Source: Clostridium sp. KNHs205 (GTDB lineage Bacteria > Bacillota > Clostridia > Lachnospirales > Lachnospiraceae). From it: a stretch of DNA of 64,000 bases. Each line of letters starts with the position of its first letter. The stretch's first letter is position 1. This document shows positions 9,187-17,914 of this stretch, piece after piece. Below the pieces are notes generated by a model. That model was given only the letters and a program-made list of their open reading frames with translations. It made no database searches and was not told the origin of the DNA. A program made the position numbers and the translations under genes. The stretch is from contig NZ_JNLE01000003.1 in assembly GCF_000702945.1 (NCBI RefSeq), forward strand, positions 2,651,501 through 2,715,500, written 5' to 3'.

Positions 9187-9813
9187 ATGAGAGTAGTAAA
9201 AGAAGCAAATGAACGTAGAAACGAAATACTTGACGCTGCTGATGAACTTTTTGGTAAGAAGGGCTTTGATGGTACAAGTACAAATGACATTTTGGAAAAA
9301 GTAGGAATTGCCAGGGGGACATTATACTATCATTTCAAATCAAAAGAAGATATTATGGATGCCTTAATAGAGAGATACAATACAGGGCTTTTAGAATCTG
9401 CAAAGATGGCGGCCTTAGATAAGAGTATTCCTGTCTATGAGCGTATAATCCGTGTCGTAATGGCGCTGAACATTAGTGGCAGCAGCAGCGGCGAGATCAT
9501 GGAACATATTCATAAACCTCAGAATGCATTGATGCATCAGAAAATTCAAAGAGTAATAAACAACAATGTACCGCCGATTTTAGCGGAGATTATACGGGAA
9601 GGAATAGAGCAAGGGCTGTTCAATACGCCATATCCCCAGGAATGTATGGAGATGATGGTGATATATCTGAATACCCTCTTTGATAATGATATCATTGACA
9701 TGACAGAGGAAGAACGTAGTACACGAATTCAAGCCTTTGCCTTTCATGCAGAAAGACTGCTGGGAGCAAAAAGTGGAAGTCTAATGGAAGTAATGGGTAT
9801 GTTTGAACGTTAA
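9187..9813 (+). CDS. TetR/AcrR-family transcriptional repressor
   Basis: 208 residues from the ATG at 9187, which follows AAAAGGAG directly after the operator. The longer in-frame start at 9115 is the TTG of the -35 box and cannot be real. The N-terminal helix-turn-helix is ILDAADELFGKKGFDGTSTNDILEKVGIARGTLYYHFKSKEDIMDAL, split here only by description of residues ~13-60. The ligand-binding half (~70-208) is not diagnostic. It most likely represses its own operon, which continues into an FtsX-type permease and an ATPase, so the effector is probably a toxic compound or peptide handled by that system. The permease starts 62 bases after its stop codon. Confidence 0.9.
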   Translation: MRVVKEANERRNEILDAADELFGKKGFDGTSTNDILEKVGIARGTLYYHFKSKEDIMDALIERYNTGLLESAKMAALDKSIPVYERIIRVVMALNISGSSSGEIMEHIHKPQNALMHQKIQRVINNNVPPILAEIIREGIEQGLFNTPYPQECMEMMVIYLNTLFDNDIIDMTEEERSTRIQAFAFHAERLLGAKSGSLMEVMGMFER

Positions 9814-9875
9814 TTGGAGTCAGGAATAAACGACGTTCAAACCACAATTATTTATCCTTAAGAAGGGAGGAAATT

Positions 9876-12194
9876 ATGTATTACAAAATTGTCCGTAACG
9901 ACATAGGCAAAAGTAAATGGATTACGCTTATTACCCTGCTATTTGTTACAGCTGCCGCCCTGCTGGTATCCCTGGCAGCTGTACTTCTCATTAATTTATC
10001 AGGAGCTATAGATACATTGATGACCCAAGCCAAAACACCGCATTTTATGCAGATGCATTCCGGTGATATTGATTCGGACCGCCTTTTAGCTTTTGCAGAG
10101 GAGAACAGTAATGTAGAGGAATTTCAAGTCCTGGAGTTTCTGAATATAGATACTTCAAAGATTGTCATTGATGGAAAGGCTCTTACAGGCAGTGTCCAGG
10201 ATAATGGCTTTATGGTACAAAGCAAAAATTTTGATTTTCTTCTTGATCTGGAAGGAGAGGTGATAAAGGTATCTGACGGAGAGGTATATGTTCCCATAAG
10301 TTACTTAAAAGATGGCACAGCAGATACAGGAAGTATTATAAAAGTTGGTAATGAGGAATTTATCATAGCCGGGTTTCTCAGGGATTCACAAATGAATTCT
10401 TTACTGGCCTCCTCCAAGAGGTTCCTGGTAAGTGAAAATGACTATAGTAAAATAAAAGAAGCCGGCAGTATAGAGTATCTTATCGAATTCAGACTAAAGG
10501 ACAGGTCAATGCTTAGCGCTTTTCAGAATGCTTATACCTCAGCAGGCCTTGAAGCAAACGGTCCGACCATAACATATCCTCTTTTTAAAATGCTCAATGG
10601 GATATCGGATGGAATTATGATTGCGGTAATTCTTCTTGTAAGTGTGCTTGTGGTAGCGATAGCATTTATGTGCATCCGGTTTACCCTTCTTGCTAAAATT
10701 GAAGACGACTACCGTGAGATAGGTGTTATGAAAGCAATTGGACTGCCGGTTACCGATATTAAGAAGATATACCTGGCTAAGTACGCAGCCGTTGCAGCAG
10801 CAGGATGTCTTCTGGGAAGTGCCTTATCCTTTCTTTTTCAGGGGATTCTTTTGGAAAATATCAGGCTTTATATGGGAGAAAGCAACAATTCGTCTCTTGC
10901 CATAGTTTTTGGAATAATAGCAGTAATACTGGTATATCTGATAATTCTTTTATATGTAAACCGTGTCTTAAGACAATTTCGGAAAATATCTGCTGCACAG
11001 GCTATTCGTTTTGGTATATCACAAGATAAATCCTTGGTTTCGAATCATTTTTGCTTAAGTAAGAATAAGCTTCTAACCACTAATGTCTTTCTTGGTATGA
11101 AAGATGTTCTTTCGAGGAAGAAGCTTTATGCCACAATGCTTGCAGTACTAATAATATCTGTCTTTATAATTATTGTCCCACAGAACCTGTTTCACACCAT
11201 TTCCTCAGATAGTTTTATCGGATATATGGGGATAGGAAGCTATGATATGCGTATTGACCTGCAGCAGACAGAGGATATTTTGGGAAAAGCACAGGAAATT
11301 GAAAAAGCCATGGAAAGTGACAACACAATAACCAGGTATACAGTTTTTGTAACAAAAAACTTTAAGCTTAAGAGTTCCGATGGAACACAGGAAAATATTA
11401 AGATTGAATTAGGGGACCATTCGGTATTTCCGGTAGAATATTCCCATGGAAGAGCTCCTCTTTCAAAGGATGAAATTGCTCTGTCAGTGCTTAATGCTGA
11501 TGAACTTGGTAAAAAGACGGGAGATATCTTAACCCTGGTTTCTTCCGGTAAGGAGACAAACCTAAAGGTAAGTGGAATTTATTCGGATATAACCAATGGC
11601 GGGAAGACAGCAAAGGCTGTATTTCCTGACGATTCTCAGGATGTCATGTGGTATGTTATCAGTGCCGGCTTTTCAGATAAAACCATTACAAAGAGTAAAG
11701 TGGCAGAGTACGGAAGGGAATTTTCCTATGCTAAAGTTACAGGAGTGGACGAGTTTATCAACCAGACCTTTGGCATGACAATAAATGCAGTAGGTAAGGC
11801 TTCCAATGCCGCAGCTATCATAGCTATACTTATTACTTTACTGACTACACTGCTGTTTATGAAGATGCTTGTGGTTAAGGACAGATACTCCATAGCTGTT
11901 ATGAAGGTATTTGGCTATACCGATGTGGATATCAGGCAGCAATATATTGCCCGCTCCGGGTTCATCTTAATTATTGGAATTGTACTTGGCACCCTGTTTG
12001 CGAATACACTTGGGGAAATACTTGCCGGAGCAGGCATATCATCCTTTGGGGTGTCCTCCTTTGAATTTGCAGTTAATCCGTTTTCAGCTTATCTGTTAAG
12101 TCCCATAATGATGACAGCCACAGTAATTTTGGCAACCCTCCTGGGAGTCAGAAAAGCTGGAGAACTCATAATATCCGAGCATATAAAGGAGTAG
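9876..12194 (+). CDS. FtsX-family ABC transporter permease
   Basis: 772 residues, ATG preceded by GGGAGG. One N-terminal membrane helix (~18-42) and a large extracellular MacB-periplasmic-core-like domain (~45-235) lead to three helices (~245-365). A fourth helix (~415-440), a second extracellular domain (~445-620) and three more C-terminal helices complete the duplicated FtsX layout. DDYREIGVMKAIGLP and DRYSIAVMKVFGYT are the two cytoplasmic coupling segments of FtsX domains. Such permeases work mechanically or export lipids, peptides or antibiotics together with a MacB/LolD-type ATPase. The ATPase gene starts 3 bases after this stop codon. Bacitracin-type resistance systems share this architecture, but no two-component system is present and control is by TetR instead. 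Confidence 0.9.
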   Translation: MYYKIVRNDIGKSKWITLITLLFVTAAALLVSLAAVLLINLSGAIDTLMTQAKTPHFMQMHSGDIDSDRLLAFAEENSNVEEFQVLEFLNIDTSKIVIDGKALTGSVQDNGFMVQSKNFDFLLDLEGEVIKVSDGEVYVPISYLKDGTADTGSIIKVGNEEFIIAGFLRDSQMNSLLASSKRFLVSENDYSKIKEAGSIEYLIEFRLKDRSMLSAFQNAYTSAGLEANGPTITYPLFKMLNGISDGIMIAVILLVSVLVVAIAFMCIRFTLLAKIEDDYREIGVMKAIGLPVTDIKKIYLAKYAAVAAAGCLLGSALSFLFQGILLENIRLYMGESNNSSLAIVFGIIAVILVYLIILLYVNRVLRQFRKISAAQAIRFGISQDKSLVSNHFCLSKNKLLTTNVFLGMKDVLSRKKLYATMLAVLIISVFIIIVPQNLFHTISSDSFIGYMGIGSYDMRIDLQQTEDILGKAQEIEKAMESDNTITRYTVFVTKNFKLKSSDGTQENIKIELGDHSVFPVEYSHGRAPLSKDEIALSVLNADELGKKTGDILTLVSSGKETNLKVSGIYSDITNGGKTAKAVFPDDSQDVMWYVISAGFSDKTITKSKVAEYGREFSYAKVTGVDEFINQTFGMTINAVGKASNAAAIIAILITLLTTLLFMKMLVVKDRYSIAVMKVFGYTDVDIRQQYIARSGFILIIGIVLGTLFANTLGEILAGAGISSFGVSSFEFAVNPFSAYLLSPIMMTATVILATLLGVRKAGELIISEHIKE

Positions 12195-12197
12195 CCT

Positions 12198-12956
12198 ATG
12201 AAGAAGATTATAATCGGTGAAGATATCGTAAAAGCTTATAATGAAGGTGATGAAAAGCATACAGTACTAAAGCAGGTTTCTGTTGAGATAAAGGAAAATG
12301 AGTTTGTTGCAATTATGGGACCGTCCGGTTCAGGAAAATCAACCCTGATGTTTGCTCTCAGTGGCATGGACAGTATTGACAGTGGTAAGGTGATTTTAGA
12401 GGACAAAGAATTATCAACCCTTAAGGATAACGAGCTTTCTGAAATACGAAGAACAAAAATGGGATTTATATTTCAGCAGCCGACTATGCTGAAAAATCTT
12501 AACCTGCTTGACAATATCCTGCTGCCCTCCATGGTAGATCATAATAAAAAGGTGAAGGAATATAGTGAAAAAGCCAAATCACTTATGAAAAAGGTTGGTA
12601 TAGCAGAACTTGAAAAGCGGGATATTACACAGGTTTCAGGCGGTCAGCTGCAACGAGCAGGAATATGCCGGGCGCTTATGAATGACCCGGAGATTATTTT
12701 TGGAGATGAGCCTACCGGTGCTCTTAATTCGAAATCCGCCCTGGAGATTATGGATATATTAGCAAAAATCAATGCGGACGGTACAGCCATACTTCTCGTA
12801 ACTCATGACGTGAAAATAGCAGCCCAAACAGAGCGAATAATATTTATGAGTGACGGGAAAGTCATATCGGAGTTGAAATCATCGAAATATAACGGTAAGG
12901 AAATAGAGGCAAGAATTAATAGAATCACAGAAAAGATGAGAGAAATAGGCATTTAA
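12198..12956 (+). CDS. ABC transporter ATP-binding protein (MacB/LolD type)
   Basis: 252 residues. Walker A GPSGSGKST (~41-49), Q-loop in FIFQQPTMLKNLNLLDNILLP, signature VSGGQLQRAGICRAL, Walker B IIFGDEPTGAL, H-loop LLVTHD. The GDEPTGAL form and the LNLLDN spacing are typical of ATPases that drive FtsX-like permeases. It follows the permease by 3 bases with a weak own ribosome site, so expression is probably coupled. The active unit should be two copies of this protein with the 772-residue permease at the membrane. Confidence 0.95.
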   Translation: MKKIIIGEDIVKAYNEGDEKHTVLKQVSVEIKENEFVAIMGPSGSGKSTLMFALSGMDSIDSGKVILEDKELSTLKDNELSEIRRTKMGFIFQQPTMLKNLNLLDNILLPSMVDHNKKVKEYSEKAKSLMKKVGIAELEKRDITQVSGGQLQRAGICRALMNDPEIIFGDEPTGALNSKSALEIMDILAKINADGTAILLVTHDVKIAAQTERIIFMSDGKVISELKSSKYNGKEIEARINRITEKMREIGI

Positions 12957-13036
12957 TAGATTCACAGAAAAGGTGAGAGAGTGGTATTTAGAGTACTGTT
13001 TCTAAGAAGACATGTATTCTTATATGAATAGATAAA

Positions 13037-13100
13037 AGTATATAGTAAATTTAGCAGGTATATAGTAAACCAATAGGTATAAAGTAAATCCAGCAGGTTA
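13037..13100 (+). repeat. Short tandem repeat upstream of the DUF4395 gene
   Basis: Three degenerate units of 19-21 bases of the form GTATATAGTAAATCCAGCAG. They sit immediately 5' of the TTGACA box of the next promoter. Confidence 0.55.
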
Positions 13101-13101
13101 C

Positions 13102-13130
13102 TTGACAACATTAGAAATTAGACTTATATT
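13102..13130 (+). promoter_or_regulatory. Promoter of the DUF4395 gene
   Basis: TTGACA at 13102-13107, 17-base spacer, TATATT at 13125-13130. Confidence 0.75.
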
Positions 13131-13179
13131 ATATATATCATATAGAATTAGTATGTTTTAAATGAAAGAGGGTATTCTT

Positions 13180-13665
13180 ATGGCTATTGATTTATCTTGC
13201 CCGATATCCGGAGAAAAGCGTGACAATACCACGGTTCGGTTCGTTGCGGGTTTTGTTTTTGCTTTTACCGGGTTGGCATTACTGGCAGCAGTACTGATTT
13301 CAGCGCGGACAGCTGCTGTAATAACCGGAATTTTAGCACTTGATTTTATTATGCGAGGACTATTTAGACCGAAATACAGCCCGTTTGCAACTCTTGCCAG
13401 GGGGATTGTATCCGGCTTGAATCTTCCAAGAAAGATGGTTGATAGTGCTCCTAAAGTATTTGCAGCCCGGATAGGAGTGTTATTTTCTGTGACAGCTACC
13501 ATTTTGTATGCGGGAAATATGCTTTTTGCAGGAAGTGTAGTATTGGTTGTATTATTGCTATGTGCAGCATTGGAATCCTTTTTCAGCTTTTGTCTGGGGT
13601 GCTGGATGTATTCCTTATTGCCCAGGAGAGTAGGAAATGTTTTAGCAAAAGAGTATATGAAATAA
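13180..13665 (+). CDS. DUF4395-family membrane protein
   Basis: 161 residues from the ATG at 13180, which has AAAGAGGG seven bases upstream. The in-frame ATG at 13162 lacks a ribosome site. The N-terminal CPISGEKRDNTTVRF and C-terminal FCLGCWMYSLL are the conserved ends of DUF4395. About four membrane helices lie between (FVAGFVFAFTGLALLAAVL, TAAVITGILALDFIM, IGVLFSVTATILYAGN and SVVLVVLLLCAALESFF). The function is unknown. In other bacteria the family is often linked to thiol or sulfur genes, and the conserved cysteines agree with a redox role, but nothing here proves that. Confidence 0.8.
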   Translation: MAIDLSCPISGEKRDNTTVRFVAGFVFAFTGLALLAAVLISARTAAVITGILALDFIMRGLFRPKYSPFATLARGIVSGLNLPRKMVDSAPKVFAARIGVLFSVTATILYAGNMLFAGSVVLVVLLLCAALESFFSFCLGCWMYSLLPRRVGNVLAKEYMK

Positions 13666-13729
13666 TATACAAATTAATAATGCAGTTAAGGCCATATAAC
13701 TTATATCCAGGAAAGAAGAGGAAATTGTT

Positions 13730-14248
13730 ATGAGTGAAGTATTAAAGAACATAAAAGCAAGAAGAAGTGTACGTAAATTTAGTGAAGAGCAGATACCGCA
13801 GGAGAAGTTAGAGGATATTCTGACTGCCGGATTATATGCGCCCAGCGGACGTAATTCCCAGAACTGGCAGTTAACAGTAGTTCAGGGAGAAGGGAAGCTT
13901 GAGTTACTAAGAGCGGCTGTGGGTAAAGCCTTAGGTCAGCCTGATTATAAGCGATTTTATGATGCACCAACCTTGATTCTTGTAAGTACACCAAAGGATT
14001 ATCCCCTTGGTGCATTTGATTCATCCGTTGTATTGGAAAATATTTTCCTTGAAGCAACTGACCTTGGAATCGGTTCTGTCTGGATTCATCAACTGGCTGG
14101 TCTGTCTGACAATCCAGATTTACGCGAAGCTTTAACACAGTTGAAAGTACCGGAAGACCATGTGACCTGGGGAAGTGCAGCTCTAGGATTTCCAGCAGTC
14201 GAAGTACCTGGTGACAGAGTGAATAAAGGGGTAGTTGTGTATTCTTAA
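13730..14248 (+). CDS. Nitroreductase-family FMN oxidoreductase
   Basis: 172 residues, ATG with GAAGAGG upstream. It opens with the FMN-binding IKARRSVRKFSEEQIPQEKLEDIL and APSGRNSQNWQLTVV, and later has LEATDLGIGSVWIHQLA. The small size fits compact clostridial NAD(P)H-dependent nitroreductases without an iron-sulfur domain. The physiological substrate is unknown (quinones, nitro compounds or flavin). It stands 64 bases after the DUF4395 stop and may share its transcript, ending at the terminator at 14375. Confidence 0.9.
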   Translation: MSEVLKNIKARRSVRKFSEEQIPQEKLEDILTAGLYAPSGRNSQNWQLTVVQGEGKLELLRAAVGKALGQPDYKRFYDAPTLILVSTPKDYPLGAFDSSVVLENIFLEATDLGIGSVWIHQLAGLSDNPDLREALTQLKVPEDHVTWGSAALGFPAVEVPGDRVNKGVVVYS

Positions 14249-14374
14249 TACTGGAACATAATGAATTCTATACCTTTTGCAAATACAAAATGCCATTACC
14301 TTAAGGGACAGTATAAATAGATTAAACAGTAAATATAAATTAAGTAATAAGTATAAATAAAATAGGATGTATTT

Positions 14375-14410
14375 GAGACGCAGGAGCATAAAACCTACGT
14401 CTCTTTATTT
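14375..14410. terminator. Terminator between convergent genes
   Basis: A 10-bp stem GAGACGCAGG / CCTACGTCTC with one mismatch, followed by TTTATTTTT on the plus strand. Confidence 0.75.
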
Positions 14411-14493
14411 TTATAAACATTAGATACAAGTGCGAAGCTATATTTTCTGTTTTAACTTTAATAAGATGTGTAGAGGTCAGTTATTGTTATGAA

Positions 14494-14850
14494 CTACAAC
14501 TGTGCATTTTCCTCACCGGGAGCAATTTCTATGTTAGTAATCAGATTATCGCATAAAGAGAAGAAGTAATAAAACAACTGGGGGCTGCTGGGGAATTTTC
14601 CACTGGTTAAAGAGGTCACAATAATTATTCCATGCTTGTCTTCCATATTTATCACTTTTGATTCCAATTGAAATTCGTCATTGGTATTTCCACGCCAATC
14701 CTTTATAGATGCAAGCCCATATATATGATTATCTTCTCCTATATCATGAATATGTGCATCTTCTGCCAGGCAATCGTTGAGGATTGCATGGTTGTTGTTA
14801 TTTAATGAATTCATATAAAGTGCAACAGGTGTTGGTAGTTTAGTTAACAT
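14494..14850 (-). CDS. SnoaL/NTF2-like protein
   Basis: 118 residues from the ATG whose complement is at 14848-14850, with AAGGAG eight bases upstream. A longer frame up to 14883 has no ribosome site. The opening PTPVALYMNSLNNNNHAILNDCLAEDAHIHDIGEDNHIYGLASIKDW is the typical start of the SnoaL-like fold (residues ~6-52 in outline), and the rest forms the curved sheet. Members are small-molecule isomerases, hydrolases or binding proteins. The role here is unknown. Confidence 0.75.
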   Translation of the reverse strand: MLTKLPTPVALYMNSLNNNNHAILNDCLAEDAHIHDIGEDNHIYGLASIKDWRGNTNDEFQLESKVINMEDKHGIIIVTSLTSGKFPSSPQLFYYFFSLCDNLITNIEIAPGEENAQL

Positions 14851-14920
14851 GATAATGACTCCTTTTTTAGAACATAATATCATTTAAAAGCAGACTACTG
14901 TATGTCATATTATAAGAATT

Positions 14921-15082
14921 ATGTTACGTGAGGGTCAAAGAGTATGTAAATCAGGGATAGGGATATTTATTGGAGTAGCCGGAAGTATTGTGATTTCTGG
15001 AAGCATTATAGAAAGCTCTCAGTCCAATATACGAATGAATAGTTCAGGAATGTGGGAAGAGAGAACGTGGATATGGTTATAG
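14921..15082 (+). other. Doubtful 53-codon ORF; remainder of intergenic 14851-15209
   Basis: ATG at 14921 opens 53 codons with a hydrophobic run (GIGIFIGVAGSIVISGSII). There is no ribosome site and no recognised family. It may be a remnant of a membrane-protein gene. The rest of the gap contains only the hairpin at 15135. Confidence 0.15.
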
Positions 15083-15134
15083 AATAAATTCAATCAACAT
15101 ACGAGGCTTTCATTACAAAGCAGAAATGATAGTA

Positions 15135-15202
15135 CAAATAGCTGTCAGCAAATACACTAGTCAATAATTAGTTAGACAGGTGAATTTACTGGCAGCTATT
15201 TG
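15135..15202 (-). terminator. Possible terminator of the glycosylase gene
   Basis: Arms CAAATAGCTG and CAGCTATTTG pair perfectly over 10 bp and are extended by a weaker inner stem. There is no clear T tract on the minus strand, so the assignment is tentative. Confidence 0.4.
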
Positions 15203-15209
15203 CATTAAG

Positions 15210-15776
15210 CTAACGATTATAAAAAGCACAGGATACCAGGTGATCATTTACCATCCCAATTGATTGCATAAATGCATAGATGGTTGTAGTACCAACAAAC
15301 TTAAAGCCTCTTTTTTTCAAATCCTTGCTGATTGAATCTGAGACCGGGCTGCTTGAAGGAACTTCTTCAATACGATTCCAGGAATTGATAATAGGTTTGT
15401 TATCTACAAATGCCCATAAATAATTGTCTAAAGAACCAAATTCCTCAAGGAGTTTAAAGTACGCTTTCGCATTATTAATAGCAGCATTAACTTTCTGGCG
15501 GTTTCTAATAATTCCATCATTTTGTAATAGCATCTCAACCTTTGCTTCTTTATACGCTGCAAGGATTTCCGGATCGAAATCATCAAATGCTTCGCAAAGA
15601 GTATTCATTTTTGTAAGGATTGTTGACCAACTTAAACCAGCCTGCTTACCTTCAAGAATTAATAATTTAAAGAGTTTTTTATCATCATGTACAGGGATAC
15701 CCCATTCTTTATCATGGTAATCCTGCTCCAATTTGCTCTTAACAGCCCAGTCACATCTTTTTATTTCCAGTGTCAT
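15210..15776 (-). CDS. tag: DNA-3-methyladenine glycosylase I
   Basis: 188 residues with AGGAG five bases before the ATG. It removes 3-methyladenine from alkylated DNA as the first step of base-excision repair. The zinc-snap ligands of the Tag family are all present: Cys8 (RCDW), His21 (YHDKEWG), His179 and Cys183 (DHLVSC), matching C4/H17/H175/C179 of E. coli Tag. ILEGKQAGLSWSTIL and RGFKFVGTTTIYAFMQSIGMVNDH are the conserved active-site segments. The gene stands alone. Confidence 0.95.
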   Translation of the reverse strand: MTLEIKRCDWAVKSKLEQDYHDKEWGIPVHDDKKLFKLLILEGKQAGLSWSTILTKMNTLCEAFDDFDPEILAAYKEAKVEMLLQNDGIIRNRQKVNAAINNAKAYFKLLEEFGSLDNYLWAFVDNKPIINSWNRIEEVPSSSPVSDSISKDLKKRGFKFVGTTTIYAFMQSIGMVNDHLVSCAFYNR

Positions 15777-15934
15777 TATCGTCTCCTAATGTGCAGTTAT
15801 TTTAGTGAAAATGAAGTTGTAATATATTTATTTTGATACTAAAAGTCTTTAAAGTTTTTTTTTATTAAATGGCGCACTGTGTATTTACTTTACCATAGAG
15901 TGTTGTTTTGAGCAAGTTTCTGAGAAAATCAAAC

Positions 15935-15974
15935 ATCCGTATTTACCGCAAGCTTGTGAGCGGTAAGTACGGAT
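15935..15974. repeat. Perfect-looking 15-bp inverted repeat
   Basis: ATCCGTATTTACCGC pairs with GCGGTAAGTACGGAT with one wobble pair and a 10-base loop. There is no T tract on either side. It sits in the 520-base gap between tag and the Lrp gene, which otherwise holds the structured repeat copy at 16045. Confidence 0.6.
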
Positions 15975-16044
15975 ATGAAGTATGATATGTTCTTTATGTC
16001 AGACGAAACCTTGTAAATATCCCAAGATTATAAGATGAAAGCCT

Positions 16045-16136
16045 GGTGTGAATTATAGAAATACAAAATTCACACCCTGATTTGTGGCAGTGCCACATCT
16101 GCAAGCAGATGCGACATGCAATGGGAGCTGGTATGA
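16045..16136 (+). repeat. Structured repeat, divergent copy A
   Basis: The order of elements is the same as in the copies at 45102 and 56626: a first hairpin (GGTGTGAATT / AATTCACACC), TTTGTGGCAG, a second hairpin (CATCTGC / GCAGATG), then ATGCAATGGG and a GGTATGAA end. Stem sequences differ from the other copies while pairing is kept. The loop lacks the TGCCAC element of the others, but TGCCAC follows GTGGCA directly. The ATG at its end opens only four codons, so no gene is attached. Confidence 0.6.
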
Positions 16137-16296
16137 ATAACGAATCGTAATCCTGAAACTATAAAATTAAGAAAAATATAACTATTAGTTATTGTAAAAG
16201 GAAAAGAGTTACTAATAGTAGTAAAAATTTAATATTATATGACGATATGTACATTGTTCTTAGCATAAGCTATAATGTTCTAAAAGGAGGTGCAGT

Positions 16297-16782
16297 ATGG
16301 ACGAGATTGATATTCAGATTATAAAACTGCTTGAGGAAAACGGAAGGCTGACACATGAAGAAATAAGTAAGCGCCTTCATATTTCACGGCCGTCAGTCCA
16401 CAATAAAGTAGCCAGACTGGAAGATAAAAATATCATAAAAGGGTATCGAAGCATAATTGATTGGAACAAGCTGGAAGAGAAGGTAAAAGCCATTATTATG
16501 GTAAAGATCAAATGCATTAATTTTAAAGAAGTTGCTGCCAGGATTATCTCACTTGATGTTCCCGGAGTTACCATCGAAGAAGCACAACGGCTTGCCGGAG
16601 AATGGTGTATGATGATGAAAGTCAGAGTAGCAGATCCTCAGGATATCACAAACCTAATTGATGAAATGGTCAAAATTCCTGAAGTACAGGAAACTTCCAC
16701 AACCCTGATACTCACCACAATTCTGGAAGATGGTCTGAAAGATAAAGGGTATGAGAAAGAGGAAGGAGACCAAATGATATGA
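16297..16782 (+). CDS. Lrp/AsnC-family transcriptional regulator
   Basis: 161 residues, ATG after AAAGGAGG. The N-terminal winged helix has the family layout (DEIDIQIIKLLEENGRLTHEEISKRL, then SRPSVHNKVARLEDKNIIKGY). The RAM/AsnC effector domain covers ~62-150 (KAIIMVKIKC..., ending LILTTIL). The stop overlaps the start of the exporter gene (ATGATATGA). This coupled arrangement suggests an amino-acid-responsive switch for export, as with Lrp-type regulators that sit next to amino acid exporters. The effector is not shown by the sequence. Confidence 0.9.
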   Translation: MDEIDIQIIKLLEENGRLTHEEISKRLHISRPSVHNKVARLEDKNIIKGYRSIIDWNKLEEKVKAIIMVKIKCINFKEVAARIISLDVPGVTIEEAQRLAGEWCMMMKVRVADPQDITNLIDEMVKIPEVQETSTTLILTTILEDGLKDKGYEKEEGDQMI

Positions 16783-17771
16783 AACAGCAGGGTATAGATT
16801 TCAGCGCAGGAGCAAAAAAGAATAAGTCATTAATAATTATGTTAGCATTGGTGTGTGTATATATATTTTGGGGTGGTACCTACCTTGGGATGAAATTTGC
16901 AGTGGAAACAATGCCACCGTTTTTGATGGCAGGTATACGTTTCAGCATAGCCGGATGGATACTTTACATTGTATACCGATTAAAAGGAGAAAAACGACCA
17001 TCCTTAGAAGAGTGGAAAAATGCTGGAATAGTCGGCTCCTTGTTATTACTTGGCGGCAACGGCGTTGTTGCCTGGGCAGAACAGCAGGTGCCTTCCTCCA
17101 TCGCCTCGGTACTGGTTGCTACGGTACCGCTGTGGATTACGGCTTTCAGCTACATAAGCGGAGCGAAAAAACCCAGCGCAGGCTCAATTATAGGAATCCT
17201 ACTGGGTTTATGCGGTATAGGTGCTCTTGTCTGGAATTCTAACGGAATGGCTTCGCAGTCAGCTGACCCAGGAGGAATTTTGGCATTACTCTTTGCTTCA
17301 ATTTCATGGTCAGCCGGCTCCATGTATTCCAGAAAAGCCAAGTTACCTTCAGCACCGTTGTTATCCACAGGTGTGCAAATGATTGTAGGAGGTATTCTAC
17401 TTTTGATTGCTGCTGCTTTCCATGGCGATTATCGTGGATTTGATCCGTCAGTAATATCAACTCAATCCTGGATTGCACTTGGATATCTGGTTATTTTCGG
17501 TTCACTGATAGGTTATACTGCATATATATGGTTGCTCAAAAATGCAGAACCCTCCGTTGTATCAACATATGCATTTGTAAACCCCATTGTTGCGGTCTTT
17601 TTAGGATGGCTTCTAGCTGATGAAAAAATTGGTATAAATGCATTTATAGCTGTGTTTTTTATTATAGCAGCGGTTGTGATTATAACACTGTTTCGCGATA
17701 AGGGAATTGGAAAAGACGGAAAGGTTGCAAGTAAAAAAGAAATTAATAATATTAATAAAGAGAGATTATAA
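16779..17771 (+). CDS. EamA/DMT-family transporter
   Basis: 330 residues with ten membrane segments in two EamA repeats (~17-150 and ~165-300), typical of drug/metabolite transporters. The first repeat contains FWGGTYLGMKFAVETMPPFLMAGIRF and the second ends in ASTYAFVNPIVAVFLGWLLADE-like sequence. It probably exports an amino acid or related metabolite from the cytoplasm. The start overlaps the Lrp stop by four bases, with AGGAAGGAG inside the regulator's coding end. A basic cytoplasmic tail rich in Lys and Asn ends the protein. Confidence 0.9.
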   Translation: MKQQGIDFSAGAKKNKSLIIMLALVCVYIFWGGTYLGMKFAVETMPPFLMAGIRFSIAGWILYIVYRLKGEKRPSLEEWKNAGIVGSLLLLGGNGVVAWAEQQVPSSIASVLVATVPLWITAFSYISGAKKPSAGSIIGILLGLCGIGALVWNSNGMASQSADPGGILALLFASISWSAGSMYSRKAKLPSAPLLSTGVQMIVGGILLLIAAAFHGDYRGFDPSVISTQSWIALGYLVIFGSLIGYTAYIWLLKNAEPSVVSTYAFVNPIVAVFLGWLLADEKIGINAFIAVFFIIAAVVIITLFRDKGIGKDGKVASKKEINNINKERL

Positions 17772-17882
17772 CTATTAGATTGTCGTTATATTTACTAGAA
17801 AAATCTCTTATTAGCAATATATTATTAATGACTCGACTTATTATTGATTTATAATTAATCACAATATTATGTTTATTATTGA

Positions 17883-17914
17883 GGCAAAGTACTATGTTGT
17901 ACTTTGTCTTTTCT
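17883..17914 (+). terminator. Terminator of the Lrp-DMT operon
   Basis: GGCAAAGTAC / GTACTTTGTC, ten pairs with one wobble, 6-base loop, followed by TTTTC. Confidence 0.75.
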
